Part shown: positions 42,881-50,973 of the stretch, piece after piece | Layout: each line of letters starts with the position of its first letter | How positions within the stretch are numbered: the first letter of the stretch is position 1 | Source: DTCV01 sp964641155 | GTDB taxonomy: Archaea > Thermoproteota > Thermoprotei_A > Sulfolobales > NBVN01 | NCBI GenBank assembly: GCA_964641155.1 | Contig: CAZXJO010000001.1 | Coordinates: 248,001-312,000 of the forward strand | Reading direction: 5' to 3' | DNA: 64,000 nucleotides | The notes under the pieces: model-generated | What the model was told of the DNA's origin: nothing | Database searches by the model: none | What the model saw: only the letters and a program-made list of their open reading frames with translations | Translations under genes and position numbers: made by a program

Positions 42881-43501
42881 GTGGAGAAGGCTAAGGAGAT
42901 CCAGAAAGTACTAGCTAAGAGAGTTGACAGGAGTTACGTCTTAAAGGACGTTAACAGCGTTGCAGGTTTGGATGTCTCATACTCTAAGGATGTCGGGGTG
43001 GCTGCCGCAGTCTTACTGGACTTCCCAGGGTTAAATCTTAAAGAGTACGCGGTCGCAAGGGGGGTCGTGGAAGTGCCTTACATACCGGGATTACTAGCTT
43101 TCAGAGAAGCGCCGTTGATGATTAAAGCGTATGAAAAACTTGGCTGTGATGCTGACTTAATCGTAGTTGATGGTCACGGTGTTACGCATCCTAGGGGGTT
43201 CGGTGTGGCCTCACATGTGGGGTTGGTATTAGATAAGCCGACGATAGGGGTGGCTAAGAACTTACTTTACGGGTCTGTCGTGAGGTACCCAGACTCCGCA
43301 GAGTACGTAGTGGTTAACGGCAGCGTAGGTGGTATGGTATACGAACGCTTGGGTAGGAAGCTCTACATTTCCATAGGGCATAAGGTATCCATGGAGTCCC
43401 TGAAGCTCATCGTGCCCCAACTCTTCAAATCGCACTACCTGCCAGAGCCTACCTATATAGCCGATGCTATATCTAAAAGGTTTAGGAGGTTGCAATGCTA
43501 A
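42881..43501 (+). CDS. nfi: Endonuclease V
   Basis: 206 residues. Nicks DNA (or RNA) one base 3' of deaminated adenine. AGLDVSYSKD (first catalytic Asp), VVEVPYIPGLLAFREAP (catalytic Glu), VVDGHGVTHPRGFGVASHVG (Asp) and IGVAKNLLYG are diagnostic. GTG 42881, 20 bases after psmB. Overlaps ribK by 7 bases. Confidence 0.95.
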   Translation: MEKAKEIQKVLAKRVDRSYVLKDVNSVAGLDVSYSKDVGVAAAVLLDFPGLNLKEYAVARGVVEVPYIPGLLAFREAPLMIKAYEKLGCDADLIVVDGHGVTHPRGFGVASHVGLVLDKPTIGVAKNLLYGSVVRYPDSAEYVVVNGSVGGMVYERLGRKLYISIGHKVSMESLKLIVPQLFKSHYLPEPTYIADAISKRFRRLQC

Positions 43502-43899
43502 GGGTGGAGGGGGAGGTTGTCTCAGGTAGTGGCGAAGGGAGGAAATACGTAAGCATGCCCGTCTACAATGAGGTACTCAGCCGTATCTTGAAATCTAAGC
43601 CATTCGAAGGGACTTTGAACATATCGCTGAGGGGTTTAAGCGTCGATGAATTAGCTGCTAACTGCACCCCGAACACCGTAAGCGATATCAATGTTGGGGG
43701 AGTCACGTACGGAGGCTTCTACTACTGGCTCTGCAGGATAGTTAACTCGCGCAACAACATGTCAGACGATGCGGTAGCCTTAAGACCCTTCAGGTCCAGA
43801 AATCCTAAGAACGTTGTGGAGTTAATCTCCGATAAATGCCTAAGGGAACGTATGATGTTGGAAGACGGTGACCTAGTCACCCTGGAATTCATGTGTTAG
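43495..43899 (+). CDS. ribK: CTP-dependent riboflavin kinase
   Basis: 134 residues, the archaeal FMN-forming enzyme that uses CTP. GEVVSGSGEGRKYVSMPVY, KPFEGTLNISL and a C-terminal SRNPKNVVELISDK...LEDGDLVTLEF match the family. ATG 43495 lies within the end of endonuclease V (coupled). The next gene begins 10 bases after its stop. Confidence 0.93.
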   Translation: MLRVEGEVVSGSGEGRKYVSMPVYNEVLSRILKSKPFEGTLNISLRGLSVDELAANCTPNTVSDINVGGVTYGGFYYWLCRIVNSRNNMSDDAVALRPFRSRNPKNVVELISDKCLRERMMLEDGDLVTLEFMC

Positions 43900-43909
43900 T
43901 GGTTGACTG

Positions 43910-44338
43910 ATGGCGGGTAACTTAACGTTCAAATGCTACCGATGCGTTCACTGCTGCTTCTTCGTGTCTGAAGAGGAATCACCCATACTGCTTAAAGATG
44001 AGTTAGAGAACCTGACGTCGGAGGCCGCAAGACTCGGCGTTGAATTGAAGTTCGATGAGCTGGATGATGGGTTCTTCAGATTGGTGTTGAGAGGTTTCTG
44101 CCCATTCTACGATATAGCAAGCCGTGAATGCATCATTCATCCGAAGAAACCTATCTCCTGCAAAATGTACCCGCTACTCCTAAATTTGAGGACTGGTGAC
44201 ATCCACGTATCAGTAGCTTGTGACTGGGTAATCGAGAACATGAGTAAGTTAATGGAGGGTGATTACGACTTGGGGAAAGTGTTCGAAAACGAGTTGAAGT
44301 GGGTTAAAATATTATATAGGAGGCTGATTGATACTTAA
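43910..44338 (+). CDS. YkgJ-family cysteine-cluster protein
   Basis: 142 residues. Cys pattern CYRCVHCCFFVS, CPFYDIASRECIIHPKKPISCKMYP and a late Cys in SVACDW, the arrangement of the YkgJ/Fe-S or zinc cluster family. Function unknown, often encoded near nucleic-acid or cofactor genes. Overlaps the next gene by 11 bases. Confidence 0.9.
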   Translation: MAGNLTFKCYRCVHCCFFVSEEESPILLKDELENLTSEAARLGVELKFDELDDGFFRLVLRGFCPFYDIASRECIIHPKKPISCKMYPLLLNLRTGDIHVSVACDWVIENMSKLMEGDYDLGKVFENELKWVKILYRRLIDT

Positions 44339-44594
44339 GCGGGTGATTTCAGTGATTCCAGGGCACAAGGGTTACGTGAAGACATCGGTTCTGTACATGA
44401 CCTACGACGAAGGATTAGCCAATGGGGTCCGTGAAATGATATCATCTAGATATAAGGTCCTCTCCTTCAGCAGGAGTAAAGTCGTTAAGGAGCTCTACTT
44501 CATAGAGGTGGAGGGGAACGTTAAAGAAGAGGTGGAAGCACTTATCAAGGATAAACCTATTTGGTATAAGATCGATGTTTTAGAATTCAAGTAA
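44328..44594 (+). CDS. Small alpha/beta protein of unknown function
   Basis: 88 residues (TTG/ATT-rich start; the conserved part begins near RVISVIPGHKGYVKT). Alternating strands and one helix, no motif recognised. Coupled to the YkgJ gene by overlap, ending the run psmB-nfi-ribK-ykgJ. Confidence 0.65.
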   Translation: MILKRVISVIPGHKGYVKTSVLYMTYDEGLANGVREMISSRYKVLSFSRSKVVKELYFIEVEGNVKEEVEALIKDKPIWYKIDVLEFK

Positions 44595-44602
44595 ATTCTG
44601 AA

Positions 44603-44758
44603 CTATAAGTTCTTATTAAGTAAGCCCCTCACAATTTCACATACGAACGTTGCGATCAGGATGACCACGGTCGAAGTCTTGACAATGAACGAAGCGGAGG
44701 AGACCATCACTAAGGCGGCACCTAGAGCGAGTACCAAGTAAAGCATGCGCCTACCCAT
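44603..44758 (-). CDS. Small two-helix membrane protein, CedA2-like
   Basis: 51 residues, ATG 44758 to TAG 44603. Two hydrophobic segments: MLYLVLALGAALVMVSSASF and STVVILIATFVCEIV. It starts 1 base after the stop of the large membrane protein upstream and so belongs to that operon. Position and topology fit the small CedA2 partner of the crenarchaeal DNA-import (Ced) system; no motif proves it. Confidence 0.6.
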   Translation of the reverse strand: MGRRMLYLVLALGAALVMVSSASFIVKTSTVVILIATFVCEIVRGLLNKNL

Positions 44759-44759
44759 A

Positions 44760-46136
44760 TCACACCATCCTTAGAGGTAACCCCCTACCGCCTAGGAACC
44801 TAGCCAATGAAGCTGATATAGACAGTAGTAAAGTCATATAAAGTGATGGGAGGAACACCAGTGAGAAGATTAGCGCCATTCCTAAGGAAATGGTGTCAAT
44901 TAAGATCGAGTTCACATCCTCCACCGCTATGATTCTTTTCTCATTGACGGTCGGTTTCTCAATGTATAGTGACTCATAGCTAACTTCAACGTACGCTGGG
45001 GAACTCGCCGCCACTACTTCGCAGACGCTCACTTGAATGCCGTACCAGTTGAAATCATTAATTAATCCGCAACTAGTCACTTCACCATTAATGCTCAGTG
45101 AACGTATGACAGTCCCCCTAGGATATGCTAGTAAGAGGTTGGGCTGTGATTGATTGGAAGTGCTAGTTATAGATATGCCTACGGTACCCTCCTTTAACTC
45201 AACCATGCTTACCACAGCATCTGTTGGTACCGGGATCAACAGTCTACCATTCGCGGAAGTTAAGAGGCCCGGAACGGTTAGGTTTACGACACATGTACGT
45301 GTTGGGCCGCAGACCTCGTCGTTGATGGTGCTCAGTGCTGGGGTGAAGGAGAACCCGTAAAGCTCTAGCACTACGTCGTAGTTAAAGTCTTTGGGGAGCA
45401 GGTCATATCCTCCGCCTAAGACATACCTCCCGGACTCATCTACTAGGATAGTCCCCACAAGCTCGTAGTCTTTGTAGAGTTTAATCACTGCGTTAGGCAC
45501 TAACCCACCTGAGGCATCTACTACGTATCCGCTAATCTGGGGATTATCAAAACCGATGTTAGTAATCGATGCTTGGAAACTTTCTACGAATGCCGGCATT
45601 AGAGGGAGCCCAACATACATGACTAAGGACATAGCCACTAGGTACGCCCCTGCATTCTTACCTATACGCATAGGTATTGAGTAAAGGGCAATACCTAACA
45701 ACATTAGGTACCTGTGATACGTCAGTATGAATGAACCCAAGAAGGCGAGCAACCTAAGTGCTGAAAACGTCGCTGATAAGTAGCCAACCACTATGTTGAT
45801 AGGCGATGAAAGGAAGGACACGTAGGGGTATTTCAGAAGCCCGGAAATGTAAGTCAGCACGGAAAACCCTGAGAAAATCAGCGCAATCCTACCACCTATC
45901 CATGTGAAGTAGTTACTCCAATTAGCGCCTAACAGGTTTTGTAGAAACGATGTTAGATCCAAAATCAACGTAAAACATGAGATCATTATGCATGCCGATA
46001 TGCCATCAGTAATTAAGTTAATTCCCCACCTCTTGATGGATTTTAACGGAATCGGTAGGGAGTACAGCACTACGCCTAGATTGTAAGTCAGTAGCGCCAA
46101 ATTAAACGCTACCAACTGTAAGTCATCACCACTCAT
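44760..46136 (-). CDS. Polytopic membrane protein, CedA-like, with outer carboxypeptidase-regulatory-like domain
   Basis: 458 residues from ATG 46136 (13 bases after the previous gene). About six transmembrane helices in the first 220 residues, then an extracellular beta-sandwich (ISGYVVDASGGLVPNAVIKLY, the pattern of CarboxypepD-regulatory-like domains), a Thr/Ser-rich stretch, and two C-terminal helices. This order matches CedA, the DNA-channel component of crenarchaeal DNA exchange. Gene order small-large-small strengthens the call. Confidence 0.6.
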   Translation of the reverse strand: MSGDDLQLVAFNLALLTYNLGVVLYSLPIPLKSIKRWGINLITDGISACIMISCFTLILDLTSFLQNLLGANWSNYFTWIGGRIALIFSGFSVLTYISGLLKYPYVSFLSSPINIVVGYLSATFSALRLLAFLGSFILTYHRYLMLLGIALYSIPMRIGKNAGAYLVAMSLVMYVGLPLMPAFVESFQASITNIGFDNPQISGYVVDASGGLVPNAVIKLYKDYELVGTILVDESGRYVLGGGYDLLPKDFNYDVVLELYGFSFTPALSTINDEVCGPTRTCVVNLTVPGLLTSANGRLLIPVPTDAVVSMVELKEGTVGISITSTSNQSQPNLLLAYPRGTVIRSLSINGEVTSCGLINDFNWYGIQVSVCEVVAASSPAYVEVSYESLYIEKPTVNEKRIIAVEDVNSILIDTISLGMALIFSLVFLPSLYMTLLLSISASLARFLGGRGLPLRMV

Positions 46137-46149
46137 GTAGGGGCCCTGC

Positions 46150-46413
46150 CTACGGCTGAGGTGGCGGGGGCATCGGCTGTGCAATATTTGAGGTTATGTA
46201 GGAAATCAGTGAGAATATCGAGCTACCCAGAGCCAACCAGAACGCAGCTATTACCGCATCCTCAACTAGCGATTGCCCGGTCCTCTTCAACCTATAGAAA
46301 GGTATTGGAGAACCTTTCAGCGCCCAACCAACGAACCAGGCCAGTAAGAAAACGAACCATGAAATCGTAACTACCTGAAGCGTTAGCTCCCTGACGAAGT
46401 CCGCAATGCCCAT
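46150..46413 (-). CDS. Small two-helix membrane protein, CedA1/VirB2-like
   Basis: 87 residues. Two hydrophobic helices (about 12-32 and 52-76) joined by a basic loop GSPIPFYRLKRTGQSLVEDA, and a Pro-rich end. CedA1 proteins share this topology, and published structures showed that they form conjugative-pilus-like filaments related to VirB2. Followed by the CedA-like gene 13 bases downstream. Identification by topology and gene order only. Confidence 0.6.
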   Translation of the reverse strand: MGIADFVRELTLQVVTISWFVFLLAWFVGWALKGSPIPFYRLKRTGQSLVEDAVIAAFWLALGSSIFSLISYITSNIAQPMPPPPQP

Positions 46414-46720
46414 CTACCTCCCCAAAAACCTGCAAACTTAAAAAGTGTTAATACCAGCCGTCCTCATTCATCACCAGCCCCCACCCCTCCAGCCGCCAAA
46501 ACAGCCTCATAACCCCCTCAGCATGATACCGACTACCTCGGTCCTGAGGAATTGCAGTAATGGACTGGAGGCCTGCTCAAAGTTAAGTCTTAAGTGGGAA
46601 GTGTCGGTCATGAGTCATCATCAGAAGTTCCCTCCACTTAAGGTGGGGTGCTGCGTAAGCGTGTAGCCTGGTCAGACTTACATCCTTGGAGTAGGGGTTC
46701 ACGGCGGATGCGAAGCAGGG
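46414..46720. other. Spacer before the tnpB pseudogene
   Basis: No convincing gene. Contains a CCAC-TTAAG-GTGG hairpin (46634-46646) that could be part of a left-end transposon structure, and a C-rich block (46465-46500). Confidence 0.35.
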
Positions 46721-47943
46721 GTAGTTGTTAGAGGCGTTCACCTCCCTAGGAAGGTATTCAATGACTTCGTCGAGCTCGAAGGTATGTGTCGTAACATGGT
46801 TGAACAGTTAATGATGTACGCTATTGGAAACAAGGCAACGGGTTTTACTAAGCTTAAGGTAGAGAAATACCGTGAGATGAGGGATCTCCACCCGCAACTA
46901 CCTTCACACTACGTCTGCACGGCATGTCAAGACGCTAGCACCAGAGCCAAGAGCTTTCTAAAACTGAAGAAGCGAGGTCTAACCGATAAGGTATACACAG
47001 TGGTTAGGAACATCAGCATATTGCTCGACGGCCACCTATGGAAACTCAATGGCTTAACCTCCATTGAAATAGCTACTCATAAAGGAAGGTTATCCATAGG
47101 TTTCGTACCTCACGAGCGGTATTGGAAATACTTCAACAGATGTTGGGGGCTTGCTTCTGAGGTGAAAATAAAGCTTGATAATGAGAACAGACAGCTACTA
47201 GTCTACCTAACCTTCGTTAAGGAAATTGAGGAGTATAAGCACGAGGGGTATCTGCTGTAGACGTCAATGAAAACAACATCGCTATACTAGTTGACGGTGT
47301 TGCATACCTCTTTGAGACAAACATGGAGAAGCTCGTTCTAGGATATTACTACCGCAGAAAGAGAGTACAGGAGAAGTACGAGAAGCTCTACGGTGTTAAA
47401 TCACGTGCGAAGAAGAAAACGCTCAGAAAACTCAAAGAGAGAAAGAAGAAACAGGACGTAAAGTGGAAGATAGCAAACATAGCCGTTAGAACAACTTACG
47501 AGATGCGGTACACCATCGTTCTTAAGAAGCTCGGTAAGAGACCAGCTGACAACATGATTATGAAGTTTAAGGATGAACAGTTACGCCATAGGATGTATCG
47601 GACATCCTTTAAAGGTATTCAGAAAGCAATTGAGGGGGAAGCAAAGGAGTACGGCGTACCAGTGGTCTACGTAGACCCTAAGAACACTTCGAAGCAGTGT
47701 CCAATACACAGGGCCCTCATAATCTATGACACCGGTTCTAGGATTGGTAGGTGCAGTAAAGAAGGTGAATTATGGTATAGAGACGTTGCTACTTGCTGGA
47801 ACCTTCTTTTCAAAGCCCTAGGGGGTGATGGGGGCAACGCTCCAAATCTCTTAGGGCTGAGTGTAGATGGGAGCCACGTGCCGTTGGGCTCGACAACCAC
47901 GCATGACCCCGCAGGGATACCCGAAGCACAGTGGGCGAGGTAG
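46721..47943 (+). pseudogene. tnpB: IS200/IS605-type tnpB, frameshifted
   Basis: RNA-guided nuclease gene of an IS605-like element, broken. The N-terminal part (phase of 46784, ending at TAG 47258-47260) has LPRKVFNDFVELEGMCRNMV and the arm domain; the rest is in another phase and opens with VSAVDVNENNIAI, the RuvC-I Asp region, directly overlapping the stop. RuvC-III WYRDVATCWNLL and a zinc region with CPIH and CSKEG follow, to a stop at 47941-47943. A one-base frameshift near 47245 separates the parts, and a start codon is missing in the first frame. Probably a dead copy without tnpA. Confidence 0.85.
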
Positions 47944-47948
47944 AAGTT

Positions 47949-47998
47949 CCTGGAGGCAACTCTGAAAAACCCTGAAGTAATGGGAATGACCCTCCAGG
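47949..47998 (+). repeat. Right-end hairpin after tnpB
   Basis: CCTGGAGG (47949-47956) and CCTCCAGG (47991-47998) form a perfect 8-base inverted repeat with a 34-base loop 6 bases after the tnpB stop. This is where the omega (reRNA) scaffold and right end of IS605 elements lie. Confidence 0.5.
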
Positions 47999-48028
47999 GA
48001 CAAACGGATAAATTTAAAAGGTTTAAGT

Positions 48029-48045
48029 CCCCCATAAGTAGGGGG
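48029..48045 (+). promoter_or_regulatory. Leader hairpin before the AdoMetDC-family gene
   Basis: CCCCC (48029-48033), loop ATAAGTA, GGGGG (48041-48045), ending 11 bases before ATG 48057 and just ahead of the GGAGG ribosome-binding site. A TATA-like AAATTTAAAAGG lies at 48010-48021. The hairpin straddles the expected transcription start, so a function in mRNA is uncertain. Confidence 0.35.
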
Positions 48046-48056
48046 TTGGAGGGCTA

Positions 48057-48461
48057 ATGATCGGTGCGCGTACTCTACTAATGCATGGGGGGGTGCAAGC
48101 CGCCTACAGAGTTGTTGGCAAACACGTTTACGGTAATTTATATGATTGTGACCCGAACACTCTCTCAGATGCTAAGTACTTGACCGAAGTTATAGTTAAC
48201 GCAGCTAAAGAGGGTAACATGGTCTTACTGGATGTCAGGAGTTGGAAAATCGACCCAGGCGTAAGCGTTGTTGCCATAATCTTAGAGTCGCACATAACGA
48301 TACATACGTGGCCTGAATATTGTTTCGCAGCGGTTGACGTTTATTCTTGCGGTCTACACACAGACCCTGAGAGCTCCTTTAGATACATAGTGAAAGCGTT
48401 AAATGCGCGGAGGTATGAGTACAAAGTAGTTGATAGGTCTTTTAAGTCAGAGGATTTTTAA
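48057..48461 (+). CDS. S-adenosylmethionine decarboxylase family proenzyme (AdoMetDC or arginine decarboxylase)
   Basis: 134 residues. VVGKHVYGNLYDC near the start and LESHITIHTWPEYCFAAVDVYSCG in the middle; the Glu-Ser bond in LESHIT is the self-cleavage site that makes the pyruvoyl cofactor. Crenarchaea have two close paralogues of this fold, one decarboxylating SAM and one arginine, that cannot be told apart by motif here. Makes polyamine precursors either way. ATG 48057 with GGAGG 5 bases upstream. Confidence 0.93.
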   Translation: MIGARTLLMHGGVQAAYRVVGKHVYGNLYDCDPNTLSDAKYLTEVIVNAAKEGNMVLLDVRSWKIDPGVSVVAIILESHITIHTWPEYCFAAVDVYSCGLHTDPESSFRYIVKALNARRYEYKVVDRSFKSEDF

Positions 48462-48551
48462 AGTCAGGAGATTTATCTGTTACTGCCATGATAAAAATCA
48501 TGAGAAATGATTGATGTAAGAGTTTATTAACCTCAAAGTAAGTCTTAGTTA

Positions 48552-48636
48552 GGGAGGGTCGGCGGAGAGTAGAAGGCCCTCCAACCCCGCGGTGATTGGG
48601 GCTAATCCCAATCAATGATCCCCCAACACCGCTACA
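48552..48636. ncRNA. Candidate double-hairpin RNA ending in ACA
   Basis: GC-rich island between convergent genes. Hairpin 1: GGAGGG (48553-48558) with CCCTCC (48577-48582). Hairpin 2: GCGGTG-a-TTGGGG (48589-48601) with CCCCAACACCGC (48621-48632), a 12-pair stem with one bulge; ACA follows at 48634-48636. An alternative inner fold GATTGGG/CCCAATC (48594-48613) competes. The layout recalls H/ACA RNAs but no guide pocket was verified; a terminator is the simpler reading. Confidence 0.35.
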
Positions 48637-49726
48637 CGCTCCTTACACTGCTTTTAATTCTTTTCAGAAATTCTAAGGCAGCTTCGTTATTGCCGTAGGT
48701 GGAGATGTAGAAGCCGTCGCTAAGATCCTTAACCCCCTCCAAAACTTCCTTGAAAAGGATTTCATTTGCGGTGATGACGTCATTAACCTTCAGCAGATGT
48801 GTTATGTGTTCCCTTTCAGAATTCCTCAAGCTGATCCCTAAAGAGTCAAGAGTATCTAACCTCCTAGCATTATCGATGACGGCATAAGTAGTTATTAACT
48901 TAACATCCTCTTCATAGGTCTTTAAAGACGTGGCGAACTGCCTAAACCTCCTCACATCGTAGATGGGCTGCGTCACTACAAATTCAGCGCCGGCCCTTAA
49001 CTTCCTCACACATCTTAACACCTCTAACTCTAAGTAGCTGCTGTAGTGGTTTGCCGCAACCCCTACGTGGGCCGGTCTACTGCCCACGTTAACCCTCCTA
49101 CCGCTGTAGTCGATGCCTAGATCACTTAGGAGTCTACATAGGTATACGATCTGTGTTGAATCCAACTCGAATAATCCCTTAGCGGCATTTCTAGGCCAAT
49201 CACCGGTTACTACTAAGTAGTTCCGTACATCGCAGTTTAGGGACGTAATTAAGTAGGGAACCAACACGTCAACAGGCTTATTGCGTGACGCTACGTTAAT
49301 CATCACATCTGAGTCCCTTAAGTAATTCCTAATCATTACTGCCAGGGCTAATTGGTCATAAGTTATAAGACCCATAGGTGAGTCAACCACCGCGTAGACA
49401 TCAACGTAAGCTGATAGCTTACTCAACATGTTAATGGTGCCGGGTATGTCCCGACTGCTTGGTTGGCTGAATACCTCATACATGAGCACCTTACCTTTAT
49501 TGAGTAAGTCCATGAATTTGGATAGAGGCCTCCTGCTGGGTGGGTGGTAATCTCGTATCTTGAAGATCGGTCTTAAGTTAACCCTAGTGAATACTTCATA
49601 ACGCCTATCCTGGTGAGGTAGGGTGTTGTACAGTTTAACCCACACGCACTCCCCTGAGACCTCGCACTTAGTGCCCCTATACCCGCCGCATGGACCGTTC
49701 AACATGTTTTTAGGACAGCTACCCAC
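48632..49726 (-). CDS. MetV-MetF fusion: methylenetetrahydrofolate/pterin reductase-like protein
   Basis: 364 residues from GTG 49726. The N-terminal ~30 residues carry the MetV-like cysteine motif (CPKNMLNGPCGGYRGTKCEV...CVW), and the rest is the MetF TIM barrel (KVLMYEVFSQPSSRD, NYLVVTGDWP, GAEFVVTQPIYD). In acetogens MetV is a separate partner of MetF; here it is fused at the N-terminus. In crenarchaea the C1 carrier is probably a modified pterin. Not coupled to another C1 gene in the window. Confidence 0.88.
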   Translation of the reverse strand: MGSCPKNMLNGPCGGYRGTKCEVSGECVWVKLYNTLPHQDRRYEVFTRVNLRPIFKIRDYHPPSRRPLSKFMDLLNKGKVLMYEVFSQPSSRDIPGTINMLSKLSAYVDVYAVVDSPMGLITYDQLALAVMIRNYLRDSDVMINVASRNKPVDVLVPYLITSLNCDVRNYLVVTGDWPRNAAKGLFELDSTQIVYLCRLLSDLGIDYSGRRVNVGSRPAHVGVAANHYSSYLELEVLRCVRKLRAGAEFVVTQPIYDVRRFRQFATSLKTYEEDVKLITTYAVIDNARRLDTLDSLGISLRNSEREHITHLLKVNDVITANEILFKEVLEGVKDLSDGFYISTYGNNEAALEFLKRIKSSVRSV

Positions 49727-49789
49727 ACATCATTCCTAAATCGTAGTGAAACGCTTAAAGTATTAAAATGTTAGTAATCCCAGGTTGGG

Positions 49790-50902
49790 ATGAGGGTAGG
49801 CATTGTAGGCGGCGGGATAGGAGGACTTCTCAGCGGTATCGAGGTAGCTGGTAGGCATGAGGTAGACGTCTACGAGGAGCATAAGTCAGTAGGTCATCCA
49901 AGGCATTGTACGGGCCTAATCAGTGATGACGTCCTTGGGCACTTGGGCACGAGTACTAAAAACCAGGTATTAAATACCTTCAGAAGTTACGTGTTAATCC
50001 ATTCGCTGAGACCCAATAGACGGATAGAACTTAAGTTTAGGAACCCGATCCACTTAATCGACAGGCCCAACCTTGAGAAATTCTTGAGTGAGGAGGTCCA
50101 ACTTCGTGGGAGCACGCTCAACTTAGGTTCAAAGGTTACATCATTGAACACATCTGAGACTTCGTTAATCATAGACGGAAAACTCATCAGGAAATACGAT
50201 ATGATAATCATTGCAGAAGGTGCTAAGGCAACGCTTACGAAATCCATTGGGATGTGTAGTGAATCCACATACCTCGCAGGGATCCAAGCATTCGTTAAGT
50301 GTCGGAATGAACTGAAGCAACCTTATGTCATCTTCGGCAACGACGTTAGTGAGGACTTCTTCGGGTGGGTTGTGCCGGTTAGCGATGAACGTTTAATGGT
50401 TGGGTTAGCGGATCGCTATGTAAGTTATGCGAAGTTAAATCATCTGGTGAAGGTATACGTGAGCAGAGAGCTAGGGGTTTCGGACGTGACTATCGAAGAA
50501 GTTTTCGGGGGGTTAATACCGACTTCACCACCATGTAGGCAGACCTTCAAGAACGTTATAGGTATTGGTGACGCTGTCTCGGTTGTAAAGCCCTTGAGTG
50601 GGGGCGGAATCTACGGCATAACCAGGCAGGTGAGGATTTTAGGTGATTCGCTAAGGTTTGATAGTCCTCAGGAAATCCTAGTGGAGTACAGGCGTAGGCT
50701 GTCCGGTTTAATAGCAATTTTAAGAACGCAGCATCTGTTGAAGAAATATTTGGTAAGGAGGTTCGGGAACCTAAGTAATTTCATTGCTAAACTCATGGAT
50801 TGGGGGGTCGAAGAGGTCCGTATGTTGGACTACGACAAATACGTGCTTGACTTACGTAACATCAATAACGTAGTTAGGGCTGTGTTAGCCCTCCTAACTT
50901 AG
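49790..50902 (+). CDS. Geranylgeranyl-reductase-like FAD-dependent oxidoreductase
   Basis: 370 residues. N-terminal dinucleotide motif GIVGGGIGGLLSGIEVA, an HPRHCTGLIS segment, DRPNLEKFL and a second FAD motif VIGIGDAVSVVKPLSGGGIYG, typical of the GGR family that saturates isoprenoid chains of archaeal lipids. Several paralogues are usual in crenarchaea, so the exact substrate is open. ATG 49790. Confidence 0.9.
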   Translation: MRVGIVGGGIGGLLSGIEVAGRHEVDVYEEHKSVGHPRHCTGLISDDVLGHLGTSTKNQVLNTFRSYVLIHSLRPNRRIELKFRNPIHLIDRPNLEKFLSEEVQLRGSTLNLGSKVTSLNTSETSLIIDGKLIRKYDMIIIAEGAKATLTKSIGMCSESTYLAGIQAFVKCRNELKQPYVIFGNDVSEDFFGWVVPVSDERLMVGLADRYVSYAKLNHLVKVYVSRELGVSDVTIEEVFGGLIPTSPPCRQTFKNVIGIGDAVSVVKPLSGGGIYGITRQVRILGDSLRFDSPQEILVEYRRRLSGLIAILRTQHLLKKYLVRRFGNLSNFIAKLMDWGVEEVRMLDYDKYVLDLRNINNVVRAVLALLT

Positions 50903-50973
50903 GTTTCCCAGGTAATCGTTTTCGTCATCTGATTTAAAACAGCTGAATATACGATCATTGCGGTGACTCAGAG

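Noticed and set aside
46445..46666. Plus-strand frame of 73 codons before tnpB
   Set aside because: Pro/His-rich, no promoter or homologue; treated as spacer.
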